DNA from: Neodontobutis hainanensis
Taxonomy: Eukaryota > Chordata > Actinopteri > Gobiiformes > Odontobutidae
DNA: 64,000 nucleotides
Direction of reading: 5' to 3'
NCBI GenBank assembly: GCA_024349245.1
Contig: JALDNG010000104.1
Span: 62,001 to 126,000 of the forward strand
The notes under the pieces were generated by a model. It made no database searches. It worked only from the letters and a program-made list of their open reading frames with translations, and was not told where the DNA came from. A program made the translations under genes and the position numbers. Positions 1-13,284 of this stretch are shown here, in pieces. How positions within the stretch are numbered: position 1 is the stretch's first letter; every line of letters starts with the position of its first letter.

Positions 1-3000
1 TTGGAGCTGTGCCAGCGGAAGGCCACGCCTGGAAAGCAAAACAAAGACCACAAGAGGGAGACAAAGACCAGGGAAACCGACAAGAAACACAAAGGGGAGA
101 TAGTCTAAGCTCAGACCTTAAAACCCAGTAAACCATCACAGACCAGAAACGCTTGATGTTAGAGTTGAACGGATGAACCATTCTACACAGAGCTTTATAG
201 TGTTTCTGGTGGTAAACATCAGTAGACACTAATTTTTATGAGTATATTATTGTTGCATTAAGTTTTCTGAACATGTTTGGCTTGTTGACTAATTGATCTT
301 TTTTTGTTCTGGTATTGTGTCAAAACCCACATCAAGCCAGTCCAACATTTGTTCCAAAACTACTTCCTAGTCCCCAGGACTAGGAAGAAGTCCACTATTG
401 AGCAACATTGGGTTTCTCAATAGTGGAATATAAAGTGGGCGCGATATTGAACGGTATAGATTGACTGAACAGCATTCTGTCCTGCACTGATTCAGGAAAA
501 ATACCTGCTGTGGCTTTACACTGCAACAAAAAGCTGTAATCACTACAGAGTGACTCCAAGATTTGAAAGTTTCCCAGGTACTCATTACAGCAAAAGAAGA
601 CTGCATAAGTATTATTTTGACAGGTCATTAACGAGAAGTTCACAGAGAAAATGGGTTGTGACTATCCCCACTCACTTCTAGGACCTCACATTGGGAATTA
701 AACTTTCCCTCAAAATTGCTGATTGTACAACTGCTGGATGGTCATAAAACCGGACATAAATGCTGAATCGGAGAGTCCTGGCACAAAATGGTCGAACAGC
801 AGCATTGACCATATGTCAGGGCAGACTGCCAGCCTCCTAACAGACTCTGTTGAGTTAACGTCTTTTTTCTTCCCCAAAGAGTATTTAAGGGGAACTAGGC
901 TGGAGCTAATATGTCTGGACAGTTCATACTTCACCCCTCACTGAATAAGATGCTTCCAGAAGGCCTGTCACATGTTGCACAGCGGCAGTGTTGACCACTA
1001 GCATGCCACCTGTTTCAACACCAGCCAAATGCTTTGGGAAGAGATGAAGAAAAAACAAATAATACACCTCAACCTAACCTGACAGAGACACAAAATCTAC
1101 TACACAAACAAGGAAAACGCAGATAGAGTACAAAATAGGTCTAAAACAAAAGATGGAACATCTTAGTGTATCTAAAAGGTCAAGGATCAAAAAATATATA
1201 CATAAAGATTTAGTGTCAAAAAGGGATCTGGTGGCAAAGTTTGAGATTTGAATTCCATACTTTACACTTGCAAAAAGGATTATCTAAGATTTAACACAGA
1301 AACAGAAGTTAAAGATTTGTTTTAACTAGAAATTTCACCAGTTTTTACCTCCAGGTACACCGTCTTCCTCCAACTGTCCAAAGACGTGTGTGTATTGGTG
1401 AATTGGTTGCCAATTGCAATCCCAAATGGGAATAAGTGGTAGAAAGAATGTTTGTGCAAGAATGTGTTTATATGAAACAAGAATGTTTTTTTCTGTAAAA
1501 AAAAAAGAAAAAAAAGAAAAAAAAAACATTACTTACTTCTACTTACTAATGCACCTGGTATTTGCCAGCTCTCATGACAGCTATACCTCTCCTTCTCTTT
1601 CAATAAATAACCCCTTTTATGCAATATTCTTTTGCTCGCCTTCAAAACTGTTTAATATTGTGGGTGCACAAAGATAGAATCATGTTCTTTTTTTGTCCTT
1701 TTTAGGATCAGCTTACCATCACTTTTTCAAATAGGCACTGAACTCTACCAAGACTACAGGTGCTCTTTTTCGAAGCTACAATCTGCTTGCAGTTTCTTCT
1801 TAAGGCATTGATTTGGTTTAACTTTAATTCTGAATTAGCTGGAAGAACTTATAATTTCTCAAAATGTTCCTCATGAATATCCTAAGCCAGCAACAGCCAG
1901 CCAGGTTGTGTGTTCAAATCCAAAAAGAGAATGCACTTCTTATTCAGCAGTGCTCTGTTTGCCCACCCTGGGTATTTCTACAAAAAGAGAAAGTATTTGA
2001 CTCACAGTGGACACTATGTCTCAGTCTCCATTTAACATAATTATACACCTATACACTAAAAAAAAAACCTAGTATTAAACGATACATTTTTTTATGTTAC
2101 ACTGTACACTACTAAATGCAATCTTCTATTTTTCATGCCTTAGATGACCGGCAAACTAGTCATACTTTCAAAGCATGAAAACCTGACTGTCAACACCCAC
2201 AGAGTTCACATAAGGGTTAAACACAGTCACCACTCCAGGCTAAAGCTAATTACTTGTGCTGGAGAGCTTATATCCTGTGACAGAGTGAGCAAGCAGTGCT
2301 GTACTAGAGCGTCTCTAAATCAACAAAATACAAACAGTAAACACACTTCGGCACTTGTGCAACAACACCTCGGCTTATTGCCAAAAAAGTGAAAAATGGA
2401 CGTTCATTGATCTTCAATCCACTGCTCAGTACCGGCAGCATCTCAAGAAGAGAAATAGCAAAATAAAATGTGGATTAATGACAATGATGCAGAGTCAGGA
2501 ATTTGGGGTGCTTTGAAAGTTTTACAGACTCTTATTATAATAGTAGTAGAACATAGTAGATTATGTATGCTTTACTGTATATTCTATTGTTGGGTGCTTT
2601 AGAAAGTGTTGCTTTTTACAAATTTCCACCTATAATAAAGTCTGCACATCTTAGGTTATGTGCACTTAAATTACTAAAGAAACTGACTGTGATTTATTTT
2701 GCACAAGATATCAATCCACAGAATAAAACTAAAGAGGACAAATAGATTATTAGATTGTGAAATAGTGCGTGCAGTGATGTGGCTCTCATTTAGTTTTCGT
2801 TTTTTTCTGCCCAAAAATATACAAATACCTTTCCCGTGAACAAATAAGATTTCCTTCTATGCTCCTTTCTGTCAGCCATTATCAGTGTCCCATTTATGCT
2901 TGACCCTTTTGACCTCACAACACTGCAAAAATCGAGCCACTGTGCCCTTTGTGGTGATTCCTGTTGAAGCGTAAAAAAAATCTTACATAGAAATTCGAAA

Positions 3001-5464
3001 CAAAAAGTCTGTGTCCAATTTGCATAAAGACAAATCAATGCTCTTTTTTCTTTTCTGTCTTTGTGCACACACATCTAATAGGTCATGGATTTCTCATACT
3101 GTCCATTGTCCTGTATGGGCTGGAGCCTCATCTCCAGTACTTTAGTGCAGACTTTTTCCATGGACGCTTGAAAAGTGTGATCCCCCTGAAGTTGGAACAC
3201 ATCCTCTGGTTTTCAACACCATGTTTACCTAATACTTGCAAAAAAAAAAAAAGTTGTCTTCACTGGTCATGCAGGAACGCAGCTGCTGAGACACGCAGGT
3301 GGAGGAAGAAAGAGTTCTGTTTTTGTACCGTTGCTGCAGGCTACAAGACCCTGAATAAAACAGAGGATATGTTTCCTAAAGCTGTACAAGACTATAACAT
3401 TCTTATCTAAAGAAAGCATTTGAAAATGAATATCCGGTTTTTAATTAAATGACCTGACCTCACAGTTATTGAAGTCTAAGTAAATGAAGCAAAAGTAAGG
3501 AACGTAGTGTTACATTTCTCTAAAGTAAGAAGAGAGGAAGAACTAATAACACTTCTGACAGAATCATTAGTGACTCATAAAAAGGTCTACATTATAAGAA
3601 ATAATGAAGTTGTTTAAGTAGGACATTCAGAGCGAATTTAGAGTGGCCTGATGATGAGTGTCTCACTTTATTACCCAGGCTACTAATTTAATACATTTGG
3701 TCTATCATATAGTCACGTATTTTTTGCTACAATTTTTTGTTTCCCAAAAAAAAAAAAATAATACCAGAAAATACTTAATAAAATCTGTACTGCCCATTAT
3801 GTTCATTTAAACATTAATTAATACATCCCAAGTGTATATTTACATATAAAAGTCAGTCCAGTTGATGAAGGTCAGATGGCCTGAAAGATTGTTAAAAAAA
3901 TAAATAAAGATTGAGACAGTGTAGTTATTTTTCCAACTTGACAAAATATTAATGGTGACGCTAGGCACCACAGATGTTTATTGGACCCACTGTAACATGC
4001 TTGTCCTCATGTCATGCATATCTGGAGAATCCCTCCTGACGTGTGCAGACATACATGCTCCAAAAGTCTGCAAGATTTGCATTTACACACATCAGGCGAT
4101 AGTCCGGGAGGTTTTATTCAGCAGCACAACTCAAAGCTGAGGGCAGTGACGGCGGTGAATGGGCTATATTGTATTGATAATATATATCACAACATAGCTC
4201 CGAATGTACAAGTAAGCAGCAAAGACTATGAGGCACATTGACTCTCCAGACATTCTTACATGAAACCCACCCACAGGCTGTACTAGGCCATGGGTAGGAT
4301 ATCCTCCAGGTGTTTGACTGGTTGTTTTTGCACATGCAGCTTGTACATAGTACACGTGTAAAACAAACTGAATTTGACTCTTCAGCCTTGGGAGTTTGTC
4401 CAATCAAACCAAGCCTTGAGTCGTTTTTCAACTGTTATTTGTCATCTTATAACCTCCCACAGCTACCTTTACTATCTGTCTTGTGTGGAACTACATTGTT
4501 TTACAAAATGTTTAAGGTGTAGGTGTCTGCGTAGGTGAGTTAGAACAACATGATGAATAAGTGCGGCAGGTAATTAAGAAGAAAGATTATGGTGGTCTGT
4601 GTGGGAAGGTGTGCACTTTGGGAGCTGTACCAAGCACGAGCAAATGAAAAATATGAGAAACGTCGATGATTTAAAGCCCTAAGGAACAGGTCTATTTACA
4701 ATAAAGAGTGGCAGCAGCTAAAGGATGTAGTAAAAGAGACCGTATGTGGCCCCGCGAATGCAGGTGTTTTGATCGGGAGGGACGTCAGTTGGATGGATGA
4801 TCAAAAAGGTCTTGACAGGAAGCAGAGAGGCCGTGCTTTGAGGTAAGGGCGGAATGATCTTAAGTGTCTAAAAAAATCAAGCACAAGTAGTATATCTGCT
4901 AAGCATTTCATTTCCCCAAGGCCCCATCAGAGACATCAGATAAACATTGATGAAGTGGAAACAGTCCAGGATCGATGGACCATACAACGTGATGCTGCGT
5001 GGCTAAAGTTCTGACTTGACTTGATCAATAATACAGTCAGCTGAGAGGAGGAGGCTAAAATACTCCACTGTAGGGATGGATATTACTCCATTATAGACCT
5101 CAGAGGAACTGGTTAAAGAATCAGTTAGCCAGTTGTCACAAACTACTGTATGTTGGACAATTCCTTGCTTGGTTTTCAAAAGGCATCTTTTCTCATTACC
5201 TCTTAATATGGTGTGAGATGTTGACTTTTGTTGTTAGTCGGGTCTTTTGTGTACAGCACTGTATTGTCTTTAAAGTGCCATACCAATAAAAGTAGTATGT
5301 TATGATAATTTCCCTCAAGGAACTTAATTAGACCACCAGATATCAGATAGTAAGAAAAACATCCTTCTCAGTTTTAGAATAAATCCAGACATGTTGCAGA
5401 GCTCTTTCTGAATGTGTTGCACTTTAATAATGTACCGGGCTATGATAAAAAATGTATACACTAA

Positions 5465-5485
5465 CTATATATATATATATATATA
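5465..5485. repeat. (TA)n microsatellite
   Basis: About ten uninterrupted TA units followed by ggtgc. Confidence 0.85.
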
Positions 5486-5836
5486 GGTGCAAGTAGATAC
5501 AAACTAATAAAGTACCAAACTTGCCACTTGTTATTGTAGAGTCCTAAAACATTGACTTTAATGGATTTTTTTTGACAAAAAACACTTTTTAACTATAAAT
5601 CCAAGTCAAATAAATTTTCTTGCTAAACCTTTCATTGTTGTTATATGCTATCAACTGCACTAGGCCAAGTTTAAACAAGCCCCCCCACACTGGAGGTTAC
5701 TGCCCCCAGACCTTCCAGATAGATCTGCCTCTGTATGACGCTACAAACTCCACTCAACATTGATTGTTCTACAACTCAAAGTATATGTTGTTTATTCACT
5801 CTGCTGATGTTTTTTTATGACAGCAATTTTCTTTTG

Positions 5837-5866
5837 TATTTATTTATTTATTTATTTATTTATTTT
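5837..5866. repeat. (TTTA)n microsatellite
   Basis: About seven tandem TATT/TTTA units. Confidence 0.85.
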
Positions 5867-6139
5867 ATCATAGCAACAGAGAACTCACAAATTTTCACTG
5901 TCGCCATATGACAGGCCATTAATTGTGCAATACTGCCAAAAAGGGAGAGGGAGCGAGCGAAGGGGTTCAATGTTCAAGTCAAGTCCCCAGAGAATGTGAA
6001 GGTGAAGACGTTTTGGCTCTAATTCCAAGAGACTGCCTTTTATAGTAACGACTATGAGACCAGAACAGCCCATCAGGTTTAGTTTCAGGTCAAACCCCTT
6101 TCCTTTTAGTGATAAAAGTTCAGCTCACCAGTTGATCTT

Positions 6140-6205
6140 AGAGTCCAGATGCTTTTGCTTTAACCTTTTCTTCAAGATGACCTGGATGACTGAGAACCTT
6201 CAAAG
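6140..6205. repeat. Dispersed repeat module, copy 1
   Basis: Contains gtccagatgctttt, then ccttttcttcaagatg and cctggatgactgagaacctt. The same string recurs near 12770-12830 and 42165-42230. It resembles a short sequence common in fish genomes, but I cannot name the parent element. Confidence 0.6.
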
Positions 6206-7229
6206 AGATGTTCCTAGCTTTTTAACAATCACAAAATACTCCACTGATCCAGAGTTAGTTATTATTTTCAAAGCCCATGAAAAGTTATTCTGCATAATCT
6301 TTACTTAAAATTGAGTTTAATCTTTTATAAACTGTTCTTAGGTGAACACAATAAAAATTAGTGCTTGCGGAGAGGATGGGAAAAAAAGTATCTTCTTTTC
6401 TGCAAAAAATATTAAAACATTCTAAGCTCACCTGTAAACATACATTTTTCTCATTAACTGAATCATAAACAAATTCCAAAGCTGAAACAAAAGAGTTGTG
6501 AGTGTGATTGTGAACGGAGTGACCAGGTATTTCCAAGAGAAAGGCTGAATACATTTGCAGAATCTTAAGTTGTTTCAACACACTACACTGATGTTTACCA
6601 AATGGACTTAAAACAGAGTGCTCAAGTTTCAAATTTTCATCAGAAACCATTTCCTCCACATAAGGCCTTTTCAGTAGTTCTACAAAAGTAGTTAAGTTGA
6701 TATACTTGAGGCAAATGAATGGTTTTATTTATCTGAATGAAAAAAACAAACAGAATAAAGTGGCTGATAAAATATAATGCTACATAATAACTTACTTTTT
6801 CTTTTCATTCTGTGGTTCTTGTATATTTTATGATGAGCTGCTGCATCATGGTCTGACACCGGCTCAGAACAGAAAATGTAATATTGACCACGCCTCATTT
6901 GTTGTAATGTATTTTTAAAGGTCAAGGCCATAAGTATAATGATCCAATCAGAGGTGGGAATTTAGCCACTGGGTGAACAGTGTTTTAAACCAAAGCGAAC
7001 AATGCAAGAAATTACTACTCTCCAACACAGCACAAAACACATTTATGCATTCTACATGTGACCACCCACAAGTAATTAATATACCACAGACAGATATTGA
7101 TCATATTTAATTGATTCACTAGACATGTATTAATTATGAACACATGCATCAAAAAAGGAGCCGCTGTAATATGTGTAACTTTGAGAGATTACAGGTGCGG
7201 TTGCTCTGTTAGCACAGTACACTTGAAAC

Positions 7230-7790
7230 AATGTGAATGCTCCAGAAAAACTTCAGGCTATCCGCAAAGGTTTTTCATCCACACGGTTCCAAAAAAACCT
7301 TTTGGGATCCGCCCGAATACGATGATTTTTAAAAACCGGGTCCCAGAGTGTAAAGAGTTCAAAACGATGTTTCCGTGTTAAGAACCTATACGCTTCTTGC
7401 GTAATTGATGATGCCTTAGCTCCACCTCTCCTTTAACCGGCATGTGCGAAACTCCAACAACAACAATAAACGCGCTTGACGGTATTGCGTCTGTGCTGCA
7501 GAAGATATTTAGCTTATTATGGCTTTTACAACAAAACCTTGTGCTCCACTATTACCTCCACGAGCAAGAAGAGAACACAGAGAATTTCTTTTTTTTTCTT
7601 TTTCTTTTATGTTTAAATCGCACAAATTTTCTGCACATGCCCCATGTGTTCTTTTCTTTTTTGTGTGTGTTCTTTCTGTTGCAGTGCCTGCCATATAATA
7701 CTACAGCGTTTTCAGTGGTTTTGTGTAGACCCATGTGGACACACACATTGTGTTTACGGAAGACGTTTCTGAAACAGTAATGATTTTGTC
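7230..7790. mobile_element. Possible DNA-transposon remnant
   Basis: The left part has a 'ccacacgg' end followed by 'accgggtcccagagtg' and 'aaacgatgtttccgtg'. The right part has 'catgtggac', then 'acggaagacgtttctgaaac'. This layout matches a fish repeat type built around complementary ccacacgg / catgtgg-type ends. No transposase frame is visible, so it would be non-autonomous. The boundaries are approximate and the assignment rests on recalled pattern only. Confidence 0.35.
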
Positions 7791-8437
7791 TCTGTGTTGA
7801 CCAAAAATTCGCTCCGAGACCTCTGTTTTGAAGGGGTCCAGGCGCGCATTTATTGAGCGCACTGGCATGGTATGCGGACCATAGACAAGGTCAAACAGGA
7901 AAAGCCTCATAAATTGGCAACAAACACCTAACATTTAGTTTTCCAAAGATTGGGAATAAAACAAACAAAAACAATAATGTCCAACTAAATAAAAACAGGC
8001 GAGGTCAACTGAGAGGCTGAAAAACAAAGGTAACATGCCTTATTTGCATTTGGGCTAACAGCACCATCTAGTGAGTTCCTTAAAAATGCATGTTTTTTTG
8101 TTTGGTCCTCAGTTTAAAATGCAGTTGTGAACCAAACTAAATGGATTGTTTTCTGTTTTGGTTTGAACTAATGAAGCAGACTACAAGTGTGAGCACACCC
8201 TAACAGTGATTATTTCAACGGGCACAAATGTAAGTCAGGAACAGAATCATTCAAAATATTGAAATGGCTGATGTTAGTCGCTGGTCTACTTAGGTTCCAG
8301 TCTGTGTAGGACAAAGTCTTCCCATTTACTCCTCCACACGCACTTTGATTGGTCTCCGTAGTTCTCTACGCTCAGTTTTACTGTCGCTGGATTAAAATGA
8401 AAATTTTTGCACAGCACGTCCACAACAATATTCTAGA
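7791..8437. other. Intergenic DNA with possible MITE tail
   Basis: Nothing coding is seen. 8090-8207 (runs of 'ggttt'/'gaacca' and 'tgtgagcacaccctaa') resembles the end of a non-autonomous DNA transposon, but no matching partner end was found. Confidence 0.3.
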
Positions 8438-8718
8438 GCAGGGTTGCCCAAACTGTATTCCTCGGAAGATGCCTTTTGTGTGTGTGCCATTGTCTGTGCC
8501 GCTCCATTTTGTTCTAAATGGTAGCGCCTAAATGAAAACCTGCAAACTTAAGCTGTTTGACCCAGACATTTAAAAAAAACAATAAAATTAGGAGTAATTG
8601 TAAACTTGTTTCTGGGGTATATACTGTATACCCATTGGCTTCTCTTTAATGGGCTAGGCCATTACCCAAACATAATGACTCCTGGTGGGCCAAATCAAAC
8701 CCTTGTTTTGGAACCTCT
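8438..8718. mobile_element. Non-autonomous hAT-like element (281 bp)
   Basis: The left end is gcagggttgcccaaac and the complement of the right end reads aagaggttccaaaac, an imperfect inverted pair of the hAT/Charlie type. The flanks are attctaga (8430-8437) and tttctaga (8719-8726), an 8-bp duplication with one mismatch, which is the hAT target-site size. No open frame is present, so it is a MITE-like copy. Confidence 0.5.
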
Positions 8719-8941
8719 TTTCTAGACGAGCTCTCACAACATCACCAATATAATCAAATCTCTTCTTCAGGTCACCCATAATACTAACTAACTCTAACTC
8801 TAGGTTCTCTACTAAGAACTAAAAATTCACTTTAGAACAATGCTGTGTTACTTTTTTTACTTTAAAAAATCCCAATGAAATATAGAAAAAACATCTTTAA
8901 ATCACAAACTATGGTTGGTTTGACAGATAACTTCCCTCCTG

Positions 8942-8990
8942 AGATAAGATAAGATAGGACTTAATTGATCACAGAGGGGAAGTTGCTTTA
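8942..8990 (-). mobile_element. LINE 3' end scrap
   Basis: The sequence is gataagataagatagg, then a 'ttaattgatcacagaggggaa' type motif. Read on the minus strand it matches the 3' terminus of fish non-LTR elements that end in a GATAA-type tandem tail. Only the last 50 bp or so is present. Confidence 0.4.
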
Positions 8991-9359
8991 GCTGTCTTTA
9001 ACAGTTTCACCATAAGCAGAAAAGACAAGAATGTCTGTGTCTGATTCTCATATTTAAACATCAGAAGAGTTCTCTGTTGTTGAATAACCTTGGAGAGAAG
9101 ATATACTCCTCAAAAACTCATTGCTTTTAGTCAAAGCCATTGGGTTTACACACACCTCATTTAAACCCATCAATAATGAATATTAACATTAACTAGGCAT
9201 ATACTGGGCATATACGCAAATTATGGCAAATTATATCTCTTTCCAAATCAAAATCTGGGATCCGGTATTTGGCCACATCAGAAAACTGCTTAAGTCTAGA
9301 ATGTGGTAATAGCTGTGGTTTGTGCGCCCCCCGTGCCTCATGTCTGTGACAGTGCGCAG

Positions 9360-9618
9360 CCTTGACGTCGCCGCGCAGCTATAAGAGCGCGCGGGAGCTG
9401 AGTCTACACACAGCGCGAGAGCACACAGGCACAGAACGTGAGCTGCGGCAGAGGACCACGGGCTTTTACCTCTGGACGCACAGGGACCCTTACCCACGCT
9501 TTACTCTGATCTCGGTTCTGTTCGGAAACTCTTCGTCTTTTCGCGCTTCTACGCTTTAAATTGACTTTGTCCTAAGTTTAACGCGGACTTAGTGAGCACG
9601 CGGTGGGCGTCCCGCAGC
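9360..9618 (+). promoter_or_regulatory. oprd1 core promoter and 5' UTR
   Basis: A GC-rich, CpG-rich island in otherwise AT-rich DNA. A CRE-like TGACGTCG (9363-9370; consensus TGACGTCA) lies 9 bp upstream of a TATA-type TATAAG (9380-9385). Spacing from the TATA box predicts transcription starting near 9410, giving a 5' UTR of about 210 nt before the ATG at 9619. The start site is inferred from spacing only; an upstream non-coding exon cannot be excluded. Confidence 0.6.
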
Positions 9619-9875
9619 ATGGAGCAGTACACGGCCGGAGCCCCCATCTCCCTGAAGGACCTGTATTCCGTGATCCCTTTCAACGTGACGTTTCCGGACA
9701 ACGACAGCGCACTCATGGCCGAGTCGCTGCTGCGTAACGACTCGGGTCCGCAGCGCGCCAGCCCCGTGCACAGCGCCGGAGGAATGGTCTTAGCCATCTC
9801 CATCACCGCGCTCTACTCGGTTATCTGCGTGGTGGGACTGCTGGGCAACATTCTGGTCATGTATGGAGTAATCAG
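9619..9875 (+). CDS. oprd1: oprd1 coding exon 1 (N-terminus and TM1)
   Basis: Encodes residues 1-85 plus two bases of the Arg86 codon. I chose the ATG at 9619 because it has a strong Kozak context (A at -3, G at +4), an in-frame TGA lies upstream at 9562-9564, and no other in-frame ATG lies between them. The open frame runs upstream to a GTG at 9592, which is not needed as a start. TM1 spans roughly residues 57-81 and includes GLLGN. The exon ends ATC-AG before donor gtaact at 9876, the usual opioid-receptor exon 1/2 boundary after TM1. Confidence 0.95.
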
Positions 9876-12800
9876 GTAACTGTTCCAGACCTGGTTCAGT
9901 CCGGGTTTGTCCTTGTTGTGCTCAGTGTGGCCAGGTTATGCTGCATGCTGGCTGGTTCCTGTTGGGTTTTTTTCTGTTTGGAAAAAAACCCAACTTTATT
10001 CTGTTTGGTTCTGTTCCATTTTGACTTTGGGATGAACTGGATCAATCCTGTTTTTTTGGGAGGGGTGGAGGGTGGGGGTGGGGGTGGGGTAGTCCTGTTA
10101 AAGTATTGAGCTAGAGCAGTTACAGTTTAGTCTTGAACTCCTCATTAGGTCTGGTTCGATCGTGGTTTAGCCCTGAATTTAGACCTTAATCTAGTAGTAC
10201 TGCTAAACTCTGGAGTTCAAGTTTAGACCTTTTATGGATGCATATTATTCTGGATTAAGTTTAATCTTGATAACTATAATTCTGTTTTGATACTAGGTTT
10301 TGTCTTGAATTAGTCTCCTGGTCCTAATTAAGTCCTGGTTTAGTCCTAGTATGGGTAAACCTTGGTTGAGACCAGGACTGGTTTAGATTTACACACAGTT
10401 TGAGTACTGCTTTAGTCTCTTTCATTTGCATTGAGTGAAGATTATTTTGTGGATGCACCCCTCTATCTATATTTTACAGCCTTGGCTTGTCTCATAACGG
10501 CCCATATGTGCACTTCAGGGAGCCCTACTGACGCTTCTCACTGAGCCACAACAAAGCAAAACTCACTTTGGATTAAACAGTCCCTAGAATATACAAAGCA
10601 CTATCATGCTACATTTCAACTGCCATTACTTTTAACAAACGACTAGACTGCCTCATAAATTTTACTGCAGTGTGTTTTCAATCATATTCTGCATAAAGAC
10701 ATTTGGGACAAATAAGATCCCATAAATACAATTTTATTAAAGAATGTAATATTACTGTGCATTCAATCATTATAGAGACTTCAAACAAGCCCTACTGGGT
10801 CTTTTCAGCAAAGGGTATTTGGAGATGCGAATCACTTTAACCTAAAATCCCTGTGGTACTCAAATGCATCAGAAAAAAAACATGGTAGCTGCCGACATTA
10901 ATAATTTATCTGGAAAAAGCATCACGTAACACATTTTATTTATAGTTTTTTTACAGGTTACATGTGATACTGTTTAATGTGAACCATCAAAAGGAAGTTG
11001 TAGATCTTATTGTATATACATATTAGTACCAGGGCCCCTATACAACACAAATGGTAAATGGCATGCATTTATATAGTGCTTTTTTGCACCCTTCTTGGGC
11101 ACCCAAAGCGCTTTACATCGTGCTTCCACTCACCCCCATTCACAGACATCCACTCCTGGGGCAGACAGAGAGGGGGGCTGCCACACAAACAGCGCTCAAC
11201 CTTCTCCTACCACCACCAAACACACCTCCACAGTCACACCAGTGCTACGGACACTGGAGGCAAGGTGGGTTAAGTGTCTTGCCCAAGGACACAACGGCAG
11301 TATGAACAAGGCAGAGCGGGATTCGAACCACCAACCTTCCGGTTATAGGACGACTGCTCTACCACTGAGCCATTGCGCCCCCATGTACTGATATTCCACC
11401 TCTGCATTGGGTGCATTGTGTTAAATGGAGTATACAGCATACTGACAAACTGAGCACTGCTGAAGGAGAAACACAATGTTTTTATTTTTATTTTTTTACA
11501 TATTCTTGCACAAAGTAAACACATTTATGCTTCAATTTTTCAGTCAAGCCAAGTCCCTATCAGACCTATTTCTGGGTTTGTTCATACACAACAACATGTC
11601 CCCGCAGGGCTACCATCGCTGTTCACATGCAGTAAAAAGGGCTGTGGTGGAAATGATGCCACCAGATATTGTTTAAAGGCCTAAAATGGCACATCCCAAA
11701 TCAAATTGTGGTGTCACCAAATATAAGTGTAAGATCCACCAGTGAAACCAATGGAGGCACTATTGTATTGCATTCTACGTTTGATTTCTTGAACATTTCC
11801 TTTGCTGCATGGCGACATTCCAAATGTGTGTGTTATATTATTGTTGCAAAATCTTAAATAATTTTTGCAGATTGTTTTTTTTTCTGTTCCTATTGTGGGT
11901 GCAGCAAAAGCCAATCAATGTTTCCTCACATTTACCAAACAAGGCTGGATGTTGTACCTTGCTGGTCATTCCACGTAACTACATCCAGCCTGGACCAACA
12001 ATCCCATTTGTTGTGCACAACTTGCTCTTTCATTAATGCTGCACTAAACAACACATGCACATGCGAGGATGCGATAGTGAGCATCTCTCCTGTGAAGCAC
12101 ACAATGAGCCTGACTTAGCTGCTCCTGCAGGAGGGTGTCTGTGGACAACATAGGGCCCTTTACCTTGTGCAGATTTTATGGACTGACAGCTCATGTACAT
12201 GGGCAAGATCAGAGTGTGCAGTTACTTTCAATTTGAGAAAAGCTCTTTCTATATATGGCCTGTAAATTAAACCTTATGTTCAATATTGCAGTCTTATTGG
12301 CCTATAAACCCATCAGGGTTTATTATTTAAGGTATAGAATTCTCTTGGTTGCCCTCTTCTAAAAGTTATAGTAGACAAAATTAACCTTTTCTTCTAGACA
12401 AAATCCCGTTTTTCCAGACTTACAATTTTTTTAACCTTTATTTAACCAGGTAAAAAAACCTATTGAGATCAAGATCTCTCTCACAAAGGTGATATGATCA
12501 AGAGGAAAAAATGTCAAACTTTTTAAAAAGGAAAGGAATGCTTTGGAATAGGAGGGTGCAAAGTTTATGAAGGTGTCTTTAAATTGTTTGACACTGCTTT
12601 GTGGTGGCACTTAATGTCTTTCATTTGAGTTCGGCTACTTCAGTTGAGCTCCAAGTTTTGAACCAATGGTGCTCCTACTTTAAGCTGCTGAAAAAGATTT
12701 TGTATTAGCATTTGACACTGTTTTACTTGCTGTTAGCATTAGTCCTAAAAACGAAAGAATAAAGCAAAGTCTAGATGCCTTTCCCTTAACCTTTTCTTCA

Positions 12801-13218
12801 AGGTGACCTGGATGACTGAGATCCCTGACAGACAAGCATTAGTCCTATACATTTTGAAAATGTCAAATGGTAACACTATGTTAGCATTTGACAAGTTTTG
12901 CCCGCCATTAGTATTTGACATTTTCTTTAGTGCATTTGACTTTTCTTAACATTTTACTTTTTTTACTACACCGAATAAAAAGGACATTTACTTCCCTTTC
13001 TGATGTGTTTCATGTTAACCTGTGGGTAACATTTACTAGTTGCTAATTACTCACTATTGTTACTTTCTCTGCCTTTGTAATTTTTTATTATAATGTTCTA
13101 AAATACTTAGTCTAAAATAATTAATTATTAGTAATAAGTAATGTTTACTATAATCAAAACACAAAAATCTGTGCTTTTGAATAGAATAGTGCATTTATTA
13201 TTATTATTATTATTATTA

Positions 13219-13284
<66 letters not shown>

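Larger units (their letters stand above)
1..7229. other. Upstream intergenic DNA, no gene recognised
   Basis: No coding region, RNA gene or splice-linked exon is apparent. Contents are A-rich runs (for example 1497-1527), a TA dinucleotide run (about 5465-5485), a TTTA run (5837-5866) and one copy of a dispersed module near 6140-6205. Open frames here are short, overlap on both strands and have no recognisable protein similarity. Confidence 0.6.

Noticed and set aside
9592..9618. Upstream GTG extension of the oprd1 frame
   Set aside because: The ATG at 9619 has a strong Kozak context. The extra nine residues have no opioid-receptor counterpart.
11318..11372. tRNA gene on the minus strand
   Set aside because: A and B boxes are present but there is no cloverleaf, and they head a SINE body repeated elsewhere in the window.
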